Shown: piece by piece, positions 1 through 7,386 of the stretch
Numbering within the stretch: position 1 is the first letter of the stretch
How the letters are laid out: every line of letters begins with the position of its first letter
From: a virus
Direction: 5' to 3' (one strand)
DNA: 38,238 nt
Virus record (IMG/VR): IMGVR_UViG_3300043313_000897
Coordinates: 1 to 38,238 of that record
The notes under the pieces: model-generated
The model's database searches: none
The model's input: only the letters and a program-made list of their open reading frames with translations
Told to the model about the DNA's origin: nothing
Made by a program: the position numbers and the translations under genes

Positions 1-2
1 GC

Positions 3-1274
3 CGCCATCCGGAGCGGTCGCTGATCCTGGCGACCTACGCCGACAAGCTCAGTTGGGACTTCGGCCGCGAGGTCAACGCGTTTCTCGAAGACAATCTGTA
101 CCGACAGATCTTTCCGGACATCCACATCAAGACGTCGAGCGTCGATCGCATCGAGCTGGAAGCTGGCGGCAAGGCGTTTTTTGTCGGCCGCGGATCCTCG
201 ATCACCGGTCGCGGCGCGGACGGTCTTTTGGTGGACGACCCGCTCAAGGACCGCGTCGAGGCCGATTCTCCGGGTACACGCGAAAAGCTTTGGCTGTGGT
301 TCAACCAGGTGGCGCGCACACGCCTCGCCAGCCACACCGGCTGGATTGTCATCATCACCACGCGCTGGTCCGAAGACGACCTTGTCGGCCGGCTGACCGA
401 CCCGCAGAATCCGAGCTACTCGCCGATCGAGGGGCCGAAGTGGAAGATCCTCGACCTGCCGGCGATCGCCGGCGAAAAGGATCCGCTCGGCCGCAAGGAA
501 GGCGAGGCGCTGTGGCCGAGCCACTTTCCGGTATCCTATCTCGACGAGCTGGCCGCAGTCGACCCGCGGGGCTTCCAGGCGCTCTACCAGGGCAGCCCCA
601 CGCCGGATAAGGGGAATTTCTTCCCCGCCGACAAGCTGCACACCTACCAGCGTTCGGACCTGCCACCGATGGAACGGCTGCGGTTTTATGCGGCCTCCGA
701 CCACGCGGTTTCGTCGCGCCAGGACCGCGACAAAACCTGCCTGCTTGTCGTCGGCGTAGACGAGGATCAAAACATATGGGTGATGCCAGACGCAGTGTGG
801 GGGCGATATCCAACCGACATGATCGTCGAGCGGATGATCGATCTGATGGAACGCTACAAGCCGATGCACTGGTGGGCCGAGCGCGGCCACATCACCAAGA
901 GCATCGGGCCGTTTTTGCGCAAACGAATGTTAGAACGCGGCGTCTTCTGCAGCGTCTACGAGATGACGCCGCTGGTCGATAAGCAGGCGCGCGCACAGTC
1001 GATCATGGCGCGCATCGCCATGGGCAAAGTATTCTGGCCGAGGCACGGCACCTGGTGGATCCAGGCGCAGAAGGAGCTGCTGCAGTTCCCGCATGGCGCC
1101 AGAGATGACTTGGTCGACGCAATCAGTTATATCGGCTTGGGGCTTGCCTACCAGGTTCCGAAAACGCCGAAGAAGCCAGCGTCGAACACACCACGTCCGG
1201 GGACGCTCGGGTGGGTAAAGGCGCAGGCAAAAGCCGACGCCGACCGTCGTCGCGCGTCGAGTGGGGGTTGGTAA
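3..1274 (+). CDS. terL: Terminase large subunit, C-terminal part (5' end outside window)
   Basis: This is the ATP-driven DNA packaging motor and headful/cos nuclease, which docks on the portal. The frame is open from base 3, so the start codon and the Walker A segment lie to the left of the window. Visible parts are the end of the ATPase domain, with the Walker B-like stretch GLLVDDPLKD after SITGRGAD, and an RNase H-like nuclease domain. The nuclease has an Asp in AASDHA, a central WWAERGHITKSIGP block and a late Asp pair in GARDDLVDAISY. The C-terminal tail is basic. The stop codon directly abuts the portal ATG, the classic terL-portal order. The family is clear; the subtype (P22-like or T7-like packaging) cannot be decided without the N-terminus. 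Confidence 0.95.
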   Translation, partial: RHPERSLILATYADKLSWDFGREVNAFLEDNLYRQIFPDIHIKTSSVDRIELEAGGKAFFVGRGSSITGRGADGLLVDDPLKDRVEADSPGTREKLWLWFNQVARTRLASHTGWIVIITTRWSEDDLVGRLTDPQNPSYSPIEGPKWKILDLPAIAGEKDPLGRKEGEALWPSHFPVSYLDELAAVDPRGFQALYQGSPTPDKGNFFPADKLHTYQRSDLPPMERLRFYAASDHAVSSRQDRDKTCLLVVGVDEDQNIWVMPDAVWGRYPTDMIVERMIDLMERYKPMHWWAERGHITKSIGPFLRKRMLERGVFCSVYEMTPLVDKQARAQSIMARIAMGKVFWPRHGTWWIQAQKELLQFPHGARDDLVDAISYIGLGLAYQVPKTPKKPASNTPRPGTLGWVKAQAKADADRRRASSGGW

Positions 1275-3755
1275 ATGGCATTGCCGCCCGTTGGTAATAC
1301 ACCCATATCGCCTGCACTTCGGGAGGCGGCTGCATCGGCCGTGACGCCACAGGCGCCGATGGACGAGAGCCTGATGCCGACCGGCGACGGCGACAGCTAC
1401 ACCCAGATAACGCCGCCAGGCGAAAAGGTAATCCCGCGCGAGGCCGATCGGGAGCTTAGCGAACGGCGCAAGCACCTGGTCACCGCCTTCACCGACATGG
1501 TCAAGCAGGCGAAAAGCCACTGGGACAAGACCTTCCGCAAGATGGAGGACAACCAGAAATTCGCTGCTGGCGTGCAGTGGCCGGACGACCCGAAAAAGGG
1601 CGCATACAACGACATCGTTGATGACGACCTGTATGTCGCGAACATCACGCTGAATCACATCCAGAAGCGTACTGCGGCGCTTTACGCCAAGAACCCCCGC
1701 GTCGTCTGCCGCAAGCGGCCGCGCTTGTTGGCGACGGTCTGGGATAGTTCACTGGAGAGCCTGACCAAGGCCGAAGCTACCATGCAGCAGGCGCAAGCGG
1801 CTATGATGGGCATGCCCGCTGGCGTGCCCGCCGGTCCACCCGGCATGCCGCCTGGGGCGCCGCCCGGCGGCCTAGCGTCTCCTCCCTCGCCGGCGCCGCC
1901 GGGCGCTGCTGCCGGTCCCCCTGGCATGCAGCCACCAGGCGCGCCTTCGGGGCCGCCAGGCATGCCCCCCGGCATGCCTGGCGGCATGCCGATGATGATG
2001 CCGCCGACGCCGATGCCGGCGCCCGAAGAGCTGATGAACGCGCAGGCGGTCATCGCCGATGCGCAGTCGGTCAAGCAGCAGATGGAACAGCTGACGAAGA
2101 TCGGCAAGACGCTGGAGCTGCTCTACAATTATGAAATCAGCGAGCAGCAGCAGAATTTCAAATCGATGATGAAGATGACCGTCCGCCGCGCCGCGACGTC
2201 GGGCGTCGGCTGGACGCGCATTGGCTTCCAGCGGATCATGGGCAAGTCGCCCGATCGCGACAGCCGCCTCGCCGACATGCAGAATCAGCTCGATATCGTC
2301 CGCCGGATATCCGCGGATATCGCCGATGGCGAATTGCAGAGCGAAAGTGCCAGCGCCGAGCAGATGCGGCTGACGTTGGAATCGATCCAGTCCGAAGGCG
2401 ACGTGGTGTTGCGCGAGGGGCTGCACCTGACCTGGCCGAAGCCGACAGCCGTCATCGTCGACCCGCGCTGCATACAGCTGCGCAATTTCCTCGGTGCCGA
2501 CTGGGCGGCAGAGGAATACATCCTGACGGTCAACGAGATCAAGGAGACCTACAACGTCGACGTCGGCAAGGACCACACGTCGTACTCACGCACCGACACC
2601 GGCACCGATTACGAGAAGGCGCGCGCCACCTGGCAGTCGAGCACTTCGTCGAGCGGCGACAACCCGCATGTCGACGAAGGTGACACCGACAATTGCCTGG
2701 TGTGGGAGCTGTTCAACAAGCGTGATGGCCTGGTCTATGTGATCTGCGATGGCTATCCGGACTTCCTCAAGGAGCCAGGTGCGCCAGACGTCTATACCGA
2801 CCGCTTCTGGCCGTGGTTCCTGACCGCCTTCAACGAGGTCGACGGTCGCGTTTATCCGATCGCCGACGTCGATTTGATCCGGCCGATGCAGCGCGAGTTG
2901 AACCGATCGCGGCAGGGCCTGCGCGAGCATCGCTTTGCCAACCGGCCGAAGATGGCCTTCGCCGAGGGTGTCCTGTCCGAGGACGACATCGCCGCGCTGA
3001 AGTCTCATCCGGTCAATGCGGTGATCGCCATCGCCGGGCTGCAGCCGGGCCAGGACATCAACCAGGTGCTGCAGGCGATCCGCGGCGTGCCGGTCGATCC
3101 GAATCTCTACGAGGTCAATCCTATCTTCGAAGACCTGATGCGCGCCGTCGGGCAGCAAGAAGCAAACTTGGGCGGCACGTCTGGCGCCACTGCCACCGAG
3201 ACGTCGATCGCCGAAGCCTCGAAAGGATCCGCGCTGTCGTCGTCGATCGATGACATCGATGACACTTTGAGCGCGATGGCGCACGCCGCCGGCCAGATCC
3301 TGCTGCTCAACATGTCGGAAGAGATGGTCAAGGAAATCGTCGGGCCGGGCGCCATGTGGCCGGTGCTGACCAAGGCGGATGTGGCCAAGGAAATCTACCT
3401 GGAAGTCGAGGCTGGATCCTCCGGCCGTCCGAACCAGGCGCAGGAAATGCAGAATTTCGAGCGGCTGGCGCCGATCCTCATGCAGATCCCCGGCATCAAG
3501 CCGCAATTCCTTGCAAAAGAAGCCATCAAGCGTATGGATGACAAGGTCGACGTCGATGAGGCCATTGCCGAGGGGATACCGTCAGTGACCTCGATGAACG
3601 CCGGCAAGACGCCCGGCCTGCCGGGCCAGGGCGATCCGAACGCGCAGGGGCCGCAGGGCGCGAACAACGCGCCGGCGCCGCCACAGCCCATGCCGGATAG
3701 CCCGACGCCGTCCACGCCGCCGCCAGCGCTGCCTGGCGGCATGCTGCCGAATTAA
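1275..3755 (+). CDS. Portal protein with a Gly/Pro/Met-rich insertion
   Basis: This is the dodecameric head vertex protein through which DNA is packaged and ejected (826 aa, in the range of large podovirus portals). The identification rests on its place directly after terL and before the scaffold, and on portal-like blocks such as the N-terminal helical part (HWDKTFRKMEDNQKFAAG) and the FWPWFLTAFNEVDGRVYPIADVDLI region. Residues about 176-252 form a collagen-like, low-complexity insert rich in GMPPG, GAPPG and PPGMP repeats. A second Pro/Gly-rich tail lies at about residues 780-826. The two halves flanking the insert look like ordinary folded sequence, so the insert is probably a surface loop or clip/crown extension. 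ATG 1275 follows the terL stop with no gap. Confidence 0.9.
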   Translation: MALPPVGNTPISPALREAAASAVTPQAPMDESLMPTGDGDSYTQITPPGEKVIPREADRELSERRKHLVTAFTDMVKQAKSHWDKTFRKMEDNQKFAAGVQWPDDPKKGAYNDIVDDDLYVANITLNHIQKRTAALYAKNPRVVCRKRPRLLATVWDSSLESLTKAEATMQQAQAAMMGMPAGVPAGPPGMPPGAPPGGLASPPSPAPPGAAAGPPGMQPPGAPSGPPGMPPGMPGGMPMMMPPTPMPAPEELMNAQAVIADAQSVKQQMEQLTKIGKTLELLYNYEISEQQQNFKSMMKMTVRRAATSGVGWTRIGFQRIMGKSPDRDSRLADMQNQLDIVRRISADIADGELQSESASAEQMRLTLESIQSEGDVVLREGLHLTWPKPTAVIVDPRCIQLRNFLGADWAAEEYILTVNEIKETYNVDVGKDHTSYSRTDTGTDYEKARATWQSSTSSSGDNPHVDEGDTDNCLVWELFNKRDGLVYVICDGYPDFLKEPGAPDVYTDRFWPWFLTAFNEVDGRVYPIADVDLIRPMQRELNRSRQGLREHRFANRPKMAFAEGVLSEDDIAALKSHPVNAVIAIAGLQPGQDINQVLQAIRGVPVDPNLYEVNPIFEDLMRAVGQQEANLGGTSGATATETSIAEASKGSALSSSIDDIDDTLSAMAHAAGQILLLNMSEEMVKEIVGPGAMWPVLTKADVAKEIYLEVEAGSSGRPNQAQEMQNFERLAPILMQIPGIKPQFLAKEAIKRMDDKVDVDEAIAEGIPSVTSMNAGKTPGLPGQGDPNAQGPQGANNAPAPPQPMPDSPTPSTPPPALPGGMLPN

Positions 3756-3772
3756 CACGGGGTGTACTTTCA

Positions 3773-4009
3773 ATGGAGAAAGCCGAAAACGTCACACACC
3801 TCCATTCCAAGAGGCAACAGAAGCCAACTCGTACCGCATCATCGCCATACAGTGTTGCCGCCATGCTCGGTGTCCCGTATCCCCGGTTCAAGCGCGCTAT
3901 CGAAGCGGGTGAGGTCGCGACCCAGTCGTTCGGCGGCAAAGTCTTTATTACCAAACGCGAGATAGAGCGCCTCAAAGCGCTCATCGCTGACATGTATGTG
4001 AACCAATGA
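3773..4009 (+). CDS. Small helix-turn-helix (excisionase/HTH_17-like) protein
   Basis: A 78-residue basic protein of unknown role. From about residue 26 it shows the pattern of a MerR/excisionase-type winged helix-turn-helix: YSVAAMLGVPYPRFKRAIEAG, followed by a short wing (GGKVFIT) and a helix beginning KREIERLKAL. The first 25 residues are charged and look disordered. It lies between portal and scaffold, and its stop overlaps the scaffold start (ATGA). A DNA-binding fold in this position is unusual. It could be a late-gene regulator, a packaging accessory protein or a TerS-like factor; none of these is demonstrated. The HTH reading is fairly secure, the function is not. Confidence 0.75.
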   Translation: MEKAENVTHLHSKRQQKPTRTASSPYSVAAMLGVPYPRFKRAIEAGEVATQSFGGKVFITKREIERLKALIADMYVNQ

Positions 4010-5073
4010 TGGCCGAAGAAGGCGAAAGCACAACCCCATCTGCCGAGCAATCGTCGACGCCCGCACCGGCCGCGTCCGAGACCCCGGCACCATCATCCTC
4101 GCCTAGCGAATCGCCGGCGAGTACTTCGGGCGCCAAGGAGAGCATGCTCGACGCCGTTCTGAAGGTGGTTCCGGCCACGAACGAGAGCGACGTCCTTGCC
4201 GACCAGGGTGCAAAGTCGGAGACCACCGAACCGACAGAAGACAAGCCAGAAGCCGAGACGGCGGAAGCCGGCGCGGAAGAGGATGACGATGGCGAGCCAC
4301 CGGCCGATGCCGGCAACCCAAAGCTTCGCAAGCAGATTCTCAGACTTCTCAAGCAAAGGGGCGAACTGCGCGAGACTGTCGCGCAATTCGAGGCAATGCG
4401 TCCAGCCGCCGAGATTGGCGAGCAGATGCAGTCCTTTGCACAGGTGAACAACCTTTCCGGCGAAGACGTCGCGCAGGTCATGCAGCTCGCTGCAATGCTC
4501 CGGCAAGGCGACTACGAAGGGTTCTACAAGGCTGTTTCTCCCTTCGTCCGCACTGCCCAGGAGTATCTGGGTATCGCGCTGCCGAAGGATCTTCGCGATC
4601 GCGTGGCCGCCGGCCACATGAGCGAAGCCACCGCAAAGGAGTTTGCGCGGACGCGCATGGACGAGCAGCGTGGGCGTGTCGAGGTGCGGCAGCAGCAGGA
4701 GAGCCTGTCTGCCCAGCACATTCGAAACGTACAGAACCAGGTTGCCAGTTCCGTCTCCAATTACGAACGCCAGCTATCCGCGAACGATCCCGACTACAAG
4801 GCGAAAGCCGCCTCCGTCCGGAGGACTGCACAGGCCATGCTGCTTGAGCGCGGTGGCACGATCGCATCAGTACAAGACGCCCTGGAGATCACCAAGGCAG
4901 CTTATGACGAGGTCAACGCCACGATCCGCCGGCAACGCCCATCGCCTGCCGCCACGTCCAAGATGCCGAATGGAAATGGATCCACAATGTCGGCGACCGC
5001 CGAGCCAAAGTCGCTCATGGAAGCGGCGATGCAGGGCTTGCAACGGGCAAGAAACGGTTCCGGCCATCCCTAG
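4006..5073 (+). CDS. Scaffolding protein (probable)
   Basis: A 355-aa protein located between portal and major capsid, the usual place for the scaffold that guides procapsid assembly and is then lost. The first ~100 residues are very acidic and rich in Ser, Pro, Glu and Ala. A charged helical middle follows, starting with LRKQILRLLKQRGELRETVAQFE, with coiled-coil character. A second helical stretch (about residues 210-260) contains RVEVRQQQESLSAQHIRN, and a helical C-terminus may bind the capsid protein. It starts at ATG 4006, overlapping the previous gene by 4 bp, with ATG 4009 as an alternative. No sequence motif proves the function; composition and position support it. Confidence 0.75.
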   Translation: MMAEEGESTTPSAEQSSTPAPAASETPAPSSSPSESPASTSGAKESMLDAVLKVVPATNESDVLADQGAKSETTEPTEDKPEAETAEAGAEEDDDGEPPADAGNPKLRKQILRLLKQRGELRETVAQFEAMRPAAEIGEQMQSFAQVNNLSGEDVAQVMQLAAMLRQGDYEGFYKAVSPFVRTAQEYLGIALPKDLRDRVAAGHMSEATAKEFARTRMDEQRGRVEVRQQQESLSAQHIRNVQNQVASSVSNYERQLSANDPDYKAKAASVRRTAQAMLLERGGTIASVQDALEITKAAYDEVNATIRRQRPSPAATSKMPNGNGSTMSATAEPKSLMEAAMQGLQRARNGSGHP

Positions 5074-5089
5074 AAGGGATCGGACTTAA

Positions 5090-6205
5090 ATGGCATTCAC
5101 AGCAGGCGAAATCACCAACATCGCCAACTCGTCCCTCGACTACTATCTCGACAAGGGCGACCAGTGGCGGCAGACGCTGCAAAAGCGTCCGCTCATGGAC
5201 AAGCTTGTTGCCCGCAAGAAGTTTTTCCCGGGCGGCAAGGGTAACGTATCGGTGGCTGTCTCCGGCGCCTTTGGCAACGGCGGCGTTAACGACACGCTCA
5301 AGGGATATACGCACAACGATACAGTGGTGTTCTACACCCCCGCCAACATCAAGCGCGCCAACTATCCCTGGCGTGAACATCACCTCGGTCTCGAGCTTAC
5401 CCACACCGAACTGAAGATCGACGGAATCAGTGTCGTCGATCCAGGCTCGAATGGCGAGCGCACGACCGAGCATAGCCGTCGCGAGATGACCGTCCTGGTC
5501 GGCTTGTTAGAAGACAAGCTGTTTGACCTCGGTGAGAAGTACGCGAGGGACTTCAACCGGCTGCTCTACGACAACGGCGTTGCCGACCCGAAGGCATTGG
5601 CCGGCCTCAAGCTGCTGATCGCAGACGACCCATCGGTCGGCGTCGTCGGCGGCCTCGATCGGGCCGTCGCCGGCAATGAGTGGTGGCGTAACCGCGCGAG
5701 GACCGTCGCATTTGGAGCCAAGGTCACCGCGACTCCGGCACTCGGCGTCCACGGCGGCGACGCGGTCACCAGCAACGTCGCCGATGGTGGCGCCCTGCTG
5801 GCGGTGCTGCAAAGCGAACTGCGGACGCTGCAGAAGTATGGCGGCAAGCCGGACCTGTTCGTCGTCGGCAGCGACTTTTTGGCGGCGATGGAAAAAGAGA
5901 TGCGCGCCAATGGCACGTACTCGATGACCGGCTTCACCAAGAGCCAGGATGGCGCGATGGGCGACATGTACTTCGCCGGCTCACCGATCGTCTACGATCC
6001 GACGCTTGACGACCTCGGTCTCAGCAAGCGCGGCTACTGGATCGACACATCGAAGATCATGCTTATGGTGATGGAAGATGAGTGGATGCACAAGCACACG
6101 CCAGCCCGCCCGCACAATCAGTTCCTGATGTATCGGTCGATCACCTCGACCTGTCAGTTGATCGGCAAGCAGTTCAACTCCTCGCTTGTCATCGACATCA
6201 AGTAA
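5090..6205 (+). CDS. Major capsid protein
   Basis: A 371-aa protein that should form the icosahedral shell. It follows the scaffold gene and precedes the adaptor and nozzle genes, and has the size and even, soluble composition of HK97-fold capsid proteins. It contains GGKGNVSVAVSGAFG (N-terminal arm/E-loop type strand region), TELKIDGISV, an 'NGERTTEHSRREMTVL' spine-helix-like segment and a C-terminal strand region with PHNQFLMYRS. A Shine-Dalgarno-like GGGATCGGA precedes ATG 5090. A perfect 36-bp palindrome follows the stop, which may let the gene be expressed at a higher level than its downstream neighbours. Confidence 0.88.
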   Translation: MAFTAGEITNIANSSLDYYLDKGDQWRQTLQKRPLMDKLVARKKFFPGGKGNVSVAVSGAFGNGGVNDTLKGYTHNDTVVFYTPANIKRANYPWREHHLGLELTHTELKIDGISVVDPGSNGERTTEHSRREMTVLVGLLEDKLFDLGEKYARDFNRLLYDNGVADPKALAGLKLLIADDPSVGVVGGLDRAVAGNEWWRNRARTVAFGAKVTATPALGVHGGDAVTSNVADGGALLAVLQSELRTLQKYGGKPDLFVVGSDFLAAMEKEMRANGTYSMTGFTKSQDGAMGDMYFAGSPIVYDPTLDDLGLSKRGYWIDTSKIMLMVMEDEWMHKHTPARPHNQFLMYRSITSTCQLIGKQFNSSLVIDIK

Positions 6206-6212
6206 CGCCACT

Positions 6213-6248
6213 GGGGGTGACATTTTCCGTACGGAAAATGTCACCCCC
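6213..6248. terminator. Perfect 36-bp palindrome after the capsid gene (possible terminator or operator)
   Basis: The left arm GGGGGTGACATTTTCCGT (6213-6230) is followed immediately by its exact reverse complement (6231-6248) with no spacer. As RNA it would fold into a very strong hairpin 8 bp after the capsid stop. No T-run follows on the + strand, so it is not a textbook intrinsic terminator. It could instead be a partial terminator, an RNA-processing or stability element, or a dyad protein-binding site. Attenuation after the capsid gene is common in phages. Confidence 0.6.
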
Positions 6249-6267
6249 GCTTTCACGGGAGCACCTC

Positions 6268-6702
6268 ATGCATTTCTGCACCGCGATGATCGCGATCGGC
6301 GACGACAAGGACAATGTCTACTTCGCCGACATGTTCGACCCGGTCAGTTGGCCAGAGATTCAGGTCATCCAGTTCATCCACGGCGACAGTACCGTCGACA
6401 AGATCCGGCCCTTCGTGAAGGTCGCGCAGTCGCCGCGCGAGGAGCGCCAGCGGCTCGTCGAAAAGTATGGCGAGGACAAGGTCACGCCCGTCTATCCGCG
6501 ATCGGGGCCGGCAGAGATGGATGCGCCCGAGGCGACGATCGCCTACGGCATGCAGTGGAAAGACCCGCGCACGAAGTCCCTGGAAACGATCGAGGACGAC
6601 CCGCGCGCGACGGATGTCTATTCGGACGACCCTGTGGCGGGGCCGGCGGCGACGCTGCCGCCGCGCGTCGGCGGAAAATTCGCGTCTCGAAAAGAGGCTT
6701 AA
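6268..6702 (+). CDS. Conserved-position head/connector-region protein, unknown function
   Basis: A 144-aa acidic protein with no family I recognise. ATG 6268 is chosen because GGGAG lies 6 bases upstream and because the open frame further upstream runs through the palindrome and the end of the capsid gene. It begins MHFCTAMIAIGDDKDNVYF, has a charged middle (REERQRLVEKYGEDK) and a disordered Asp/Pro-rich C-terminus. It sits between the capsid and adaptor genes and its stop abuts the adaptor start, so a virion or assembly role is likely by position only. A head decoration, head-completion or neck factor would fit. Confidence 0.7.
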   Translation: MHFCTAMIAIGDDKDNVYFADMFDPVSWPEIQVIQFIHGDSTVDKIRPFVKVAQSPREERQRLVEKYGEDKVTPVYPRSGPAEMDAPEATIAYGMQWKDPRTKSLETIEDDPRATDVYSDDPVAGPAATLPPRVGGKFASRKEA

Positions 6703-7383
6703 ATGCTGACGCAAACACTCCAGGAAATGGTTTCCAACCTCCGCTCGGAGTGTGGCCACAGCCTCAATGTCGCCCAGGGCACCAACGCCGTGGCGACGCT
6801 GCAATACCTGCTGCGGCGAACCCAGGAGGAGCTGTGGACGGCGTTCGTGTGGCCGGAGCTGCAACTGCGCGTTGACTGCCCGCTGACGCCGGGCACCTAC
6901 CTCTATGGTTACGACATCCGCATGCAGTTCGATATGATCCGCGAGGCGTGGGCGGCCAACGGCAGCTCGTCGCGCTGGTCGCGCGTCGACTATGGGATAT
7001 CCGAAGACAAGCGCACGCCGGGCACGCTCACCAACACCAGCCAAGGCGACCCCGTGCAGTTTTGGGAATCGGAAACCTCGGCGGCGGGCGCTGCCCAGTT
7101 CCGCGTATGGCCGACGCCGCAGACGTCGGGCTGGCTCAGGATGAGAGGCAACCGCGGGCTGAAGACGCTTGTCGCCAACGGTGACTCGTCGACGCTCGAC
7201 GCCACCTGCATTATCCTGTTCGCCGCCGCGGAACAGTTGGCGCGAGCGAAAGCCGACGACGCGCAGGGCAAGATGCAGAAGGCGCAGCGCCACCTCGGCA
7301 AGCTGCTCGGCAACCAGGTCAACGCCAAGAACAAGATCTCGACGATGGGATCGATGGCGCCACGTCTCGTCACCAGCAGGTAG
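6703..7383 (+). CDS. Head-tail adaptor (gp4/gp11-like) protein
   Basis: A 226-aa protein placed between the capsid block and the large nozzle gene, where podoviruses encode the adaptor ring that extends the portal. The helical N-terminus reads LQYLLRRTQEELWTAFVWPELQ, with an RRTQEELWxAFxWP pattern I associate with podovirus tail-tube A/adaptor proteins. A beta-rich middle with PVQFWESE and FRVWPTP follows, and then a long C-terminal helix (EQLARAKADDAQGKMQKAQ) suited to ring assembly. ATG 6703 directly follows the preceding TAA, so translation is coupled. Confidence 0.75.
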   Translation: MLTQTLQEMVSNLRSECGHSLNVAQGTNAVATLQYLLRRTQEELWTAFVWPELQLRVDCPLTPGTYLYGYDIRMQFDMIREAWAANGSSSRWSRVDYGISEDKRTPGTLTNTSQGDPVQFWESETSAAGAAQFRVWPTPQTSGWLRMRGNRGLKTLVANGDSSTLDATCIILFAAAEQLARAKADDAQGKMQKAQRHLGKLLGNQVNAKNKISTMGSMAPRLVTSR

Positions 7384-7386
7384 TCC

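Noticed and set aside
1872-2576. Long minus-strand frames across the portal gene.
   Set aside because: Produced by the GC-rich Gly/Pro repeat; Arg/His-rich shadow composition and no start context.
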